From Comamonas sp. 26 (GTDB lineage: Bacteria > Pseudomonadota > Gammaproteobacteria > Burkholderiales > Burkholderiaceae_C): a DNA stretch of 64,000 nt. The DNA is taken from assembly GCF_002754475.1 (NCBI RefSeq), contig NZ_PEFL01000003.1:620001-684000 (forward strand), read 5' to 3'. A program made the position numbers and the translations under genes. Numbering within the stretch: the first letter of the stretch is position 1; each line of letters starts with the position of its first letter. Below are positions 60,856 to 64,000 of the stretch, in pieces. The notes under the pieces were generated by a model. It searched no databases, was not told the DNA's origin, and saw only the letters and a program-made list of their open reading frames with translations.

Positions 60856-61215
60856 ATGCCCTCTATTCAAGATTCTCTGAACGCTCTGATGACTTCTGAC
60901 GGCTCCATTTGTGGTGCACTGGTCGACAGTACCAGTGGCATGCTGATGGGGAGCGTGGGCGGTGGGGTGGACATGGAACTGGCCGCTGCTGGCAACACCG
61001 AAGTGGTGCGCGCCAAGCTCAAGACCATGCGCATGCTGAACCTGAACGATCAGATCGATGACATCCTGATTACGCTGGGAAAGCAATATCACATCATCCG
61101 TCCGGTGTCTGCCAATGACGGCGTGTTCTTTTACCTGGTGCTGGACAAGTCTCGTGCCAACCTGGCTCTGGCTCGCCGCAAGGTGGCCGAAGTGGAAAAA
61201 GAGCTCAAGATCTGA
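60856..61215 (+). CDS. Roadblock/LC7-domain protein 2
   Basis: The 119-residue protein has an MglB-like Roadblock domain: SIQDSLNALMTSDGSICGALVD, MLMGSVGGGVDMELAAAG and QYHIIRPVSANDGVFFYLVLD. It is preceded by AAGGTGG and an 84-base gap after the first Roadblock gene, with no terminator between. The two Roadblock proteins differ in sequence, so they may pair as a heterodimer. Confidence 0.87.
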   Translation: MPSIQDSLNALMTSDGSICGALVDSTSGMLMGSVGGGVDMELAAAGNTEVVRAKLKTMRMLNLNDQIDDILITLGKQYHIIRPVSANDGVFFYLVLDKSRANLALARRKVAEVEKELKI

Positions 61216-61237
61216 GGCGTTCAGCTGCGCCGTTTAC

Positions 61238-61267
61238 AAAAGCCTGCCTTGTGCAGGCTTTGTTTTT
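61238..61267 (+). terminator. Terminator of the GTPase/Roadblock operon
   Basis: A 9-bp stem AAAGCCTGC / GCAGGCTTT with a 5-base loop is followed by GTTTTT. Confidence 0.85.
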
Positions 61268-61341
61268 GGGTATGGCTTTGGCTGAATTTTTTTCATGGCG
61301 CAGGTGCAGGAGCGAAACCTGAGCGCTGTCACAATTTGTGC

Positions 61342-62292
61342 GTGCTGTCCGTACTACTCATTACCTTCCCCTTCTTTGCGCTGGTGGCCTGCGGCTTCAT
61401 TGCCACCTGGCGCGGCGTACTGCCTCAGGCAGCGATTCCCGGCCTGAACGCCTTTGTGCTGTTCTTTGCGCTGCCCTGCATGCTGTATCGCTTTGGCGCG
61501 CAGACGCCCATTCATCAACTGCTGGATATCAACGTCACCCTGGTCTATCTGCTGTGCGCCGCTGTGATGGTGGGTGCCACGGTCTTGCTGACCCGCAGGC
61601 GCATGGGCTGGAACGATGCGGCCTTTGGCGCGCTGGTTGCCGCCTTTCCCAACACCGGCTTCATGGGTGTGCCCATGCTGGCAGCCCTGTTGGGCGCGCA
61701 AAGTGCGGGGCCGATCATTGTCACTATGGCCATAGACATGATCATCACCACCTCCGTCTGCATCGCGCTGTCGCGGCTGGATCTGGCGGGTGGCCAAGGT
61801 GTCTGGACTGCAGTGCGCAACTCGCTCAGGGGCATGGCTGCCAACCCCATGCCCTGGTCCATATTGCTGGGCGGTCTGGCATCGGTCATGGGCTGGGTGC
61901 TGCCCGGCCCTGTGGATAAAACCGTGGCCATGCTGGCGGGGGCTGCCTCTCCCGTCGCCCTGTTCACCATCGGCGCGGTGCTGGCTCGCTCTCAAATGAA
62001 TAGCCACGAAAACGTGGCCGCACGTGACTATGTGCCGATTGCACTGGCCAAACTCATCATCCACCCCCTGCTGGTCTGTGCTGTGGGCATGAGCGCCATG
62101 GCCATGGGCCTGTCGCTGAGCCATGAAAAACTGGTTGTGCTTGTGCTGCTGGCTGCACTGCCATCCGCCAGCAATGTCTCCTTGCTGACCGAGCGCTACG
62201 GCGCTCACAGCGGCCGCATCGCCAGAATCATCTTGGTCTCGACCAGCTTGGCTTTTCTGACCTTTTCTGCCGCTGTGGCCTTGATGATCTAG
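61342..62292 (+). CDS. AEC-family (auxin efflux carrier-type) transporter
   Basis: The 316-residue protein has about ten transmembrane helices. GTG 61342 (LSVLLITFPFFALVACGFI) is the most likely start; further in-frame codons upstream lack a ribosome site and read through a terminator-proximal region. AEC motifs include GLNAFVLFFALPCMLYRFG and AAFPNTGFMGVPMLAALLG and the C-terminal LPSASNVSLLTERYG. It exports or imports small organic anions; the substrate is unknown. Confidence 0.88.
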   Translation: MLSVLLITFPFFALVACGFIATWRGVLPQAAIPGLNAFVLFFALPCMLYRFGAQTPIHQLLDINVTLVYLLCAAVMVGATVLLTRRRMGWNDAAFGALVAAFPNTGFMGVPMLAALLGAQSAGPIIVTMAIDMIITTSVCIALSRLDLAGGQGVWTAVRNSLRGMAANPMPWSILLGGLASVMGWVLPGPVDKTVAMLAGAASPVALFTIGAVLARSQMNSHENVAARDYVPIALAKLIIHPLLVCAVGMSAMAMGLSLSHEKLVVLVLLAALPSASNVSLLTERYGAHSGRIARIILVSTSLAFLTFSAAVALMI

Positions 62293-62302
62293 CAAAAACA
62301 AT

Positions 62303-62343
62303 AGCGGCTTGCGCAAGTAACACCTGCGCAAGCCGCTGTTTTG
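62303..62343 (+). terminator. Terminator after the AEC transporter gene
   Basis: A 13-bp perfect stem AGCGGCTTGCGCA / TGCGCAAGCCGCT has a 9-base loop and is followed by GTTTT, 11 bases after the stop. Confidence 0.85.
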
Positions 62344-62385
62344 ACCTTTAACCTGAAATAACGCATGGCCCAGCAAAGAGGCAGC

Positions 62386-62458
62386 CAGCAAGAGCCGCCT
62401 CGCGGCAAAGGCTGCCGTCCCCTTGAGGGGGAGGCGCGCTAGCGCCTCAGGGGTGGGC
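62386..62458 (-). repeat. GC-rich 3'-end repeat (second family), copy 3
   Basis: AGCAAGAGCCGCCTCGCGGC then GGGGGAGGCGCGCTAGCGCC and TCAGGGG. It matches 32529-32608 in order and abuts the stop of the asparaginase gene. Confidence 0.65.
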
Positions 62459-63760
<1,302 letters not shown>

Positions 63761-63776
63761 AAATTTCTAGAGGCAT

Positions 63777-64000
63777 TTAAATGCTGAGCGGATCCACATC
63801 CACCAGCCAGCGTACCAGCGGCCTGTGCTCTGGCAGTCCGCGCAGCCAGTGCATATATTGCTGCCATGCGTTCAGAAAGCGCAGCAGGGCGCTGCGGTTG
63901 GTGGCTTCCAGCAACATCTGGGCGCGCTCCACATTGGCCACACGCTGCACGGCCATGGGGATGGGGGGTAGATGAAAACTTCGTCCAGATAGGGCAGGTT
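63777..64000 (-). pseudogene. priA: priA C-terminus, 5' part outside window, with apparent -1 frameshift
   Basis: The minus strand ends with PriA-like sequence RVANVERAQMLLEATNRSAL, then RWLVDVDPLSI and a stop at 63777. Upstream of the frame-start at PMAVQR, the PriA-like sequence NLPYLDEVFIYPP continues in a different frame. Between them is a run of six C on the minus strand (63963-63968); seven would restore FIYPPIPMAVQRVANVERAQ. It is therefore either a one-base deletion in priA or a sequencing error. PriA is a core replication-restart helicase, so a true loss would be notable. Confidence 0.6.

Noticed and set aside
61354..62391. A 345-codon minus-strand frame opposite the AEC transporter
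   Set aside because: It is the antisense shadow of a membrane protein with conserved motifs on the plus strand.

Overview
The window looks like a chromosome segment of a Comamonas-type betaproteobacterium (family Comamonadaceae). It is GC-rich and carries PhaM (PHA granules), a Bug/TctC tripartite-tricarboxylate binding protein, DUF2145 and DUF3047 proteins, an NtrY/NtrX-like pair, a CoA-dependent aminobenzoate-type pathway, and short ATAGCTG/AAGCGCT intergenic repeats of a kind I associate with this family. The assignment is inference from gene content.

Layout. 1-2038: truncated NtrY-like kinase and an NtrX-like regulator without an AAA+ domain. 2065-2476: two tandem tRNA-Phe genes, each with promoter and terminator. 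2440-14193: an interval of about 11.75 kb bounded by a perfect 48-bp direct repeat of the 3' part of tRNA-Phe. It holds an intact IS21-family element (istA/istB), a small SHOCT protein and a six-gene minus-strand operon (13527 to 5936). The operon encodes a glycine-zipper exported protein, a BON-caspase lipoprotein, a DUF4384 exported protein with three short repeats, a 1004-residue tubulin/FtsZ-superfamily GTPase, a zinc-ribbon/TM/TPR protein and a lipoprotein. No integrase is visible. An orphan IS21-type terminus lies near the distal boundary. This tubulin-caspase cassette is the best candidate for a little-described system.

14511-23949: recC-recB-recD, translationally coupled. 24-26 kb: a ferredoxin-like protein with one cluster cysteine replaced, a lone HNH_2 protein, a VOC protein and a GST. 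26.2-29.6 kb: DUF2946 protein, PCu(A)C copper chaperone, PhaM and a FIST-domain protein. 29.8-33.6 kb: AhpD-like/CMD fusion, FAD monooxygenase and a Bug binding protein. 33.8-45.7 kb: housekeeping and envelope genes (YXWXPGYW protein, XRE regulator, CREST/ceramidase-like protein, MFS-PlsC fusion, DUF3047, DUF2145, coiled-coil zinc-ribbon membrane protein, MASE1-GGDEF cyclase, tgt, universal stress protein).

45.8-54.2 kb: a MarR regulator divergent from a seven-gene aryl-CoA operon: flavin monooxygenase/OYE reductase fusion, SDR, enoyl-CoA hydratase, acyl-CoA dehydrogenase, aryl-CoA ligase, hotdog thioesterase and Rid protein. It matches the aerobic 2-aminobenzoyl-CoA (or salicylyl-CoA) route. 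54.4-58.8 kb: GDSL lipase, PldA, an exported protein and Rep helicase. 59.1-61.2 kb: a Ras-like GTPase with two Roadblock/LC7 proteins and an unknown protein. 61.3-64 kb: AEC transporter, periplasmic asparaginase and the C-terminal end of priA, which shows an apparent frameshift.
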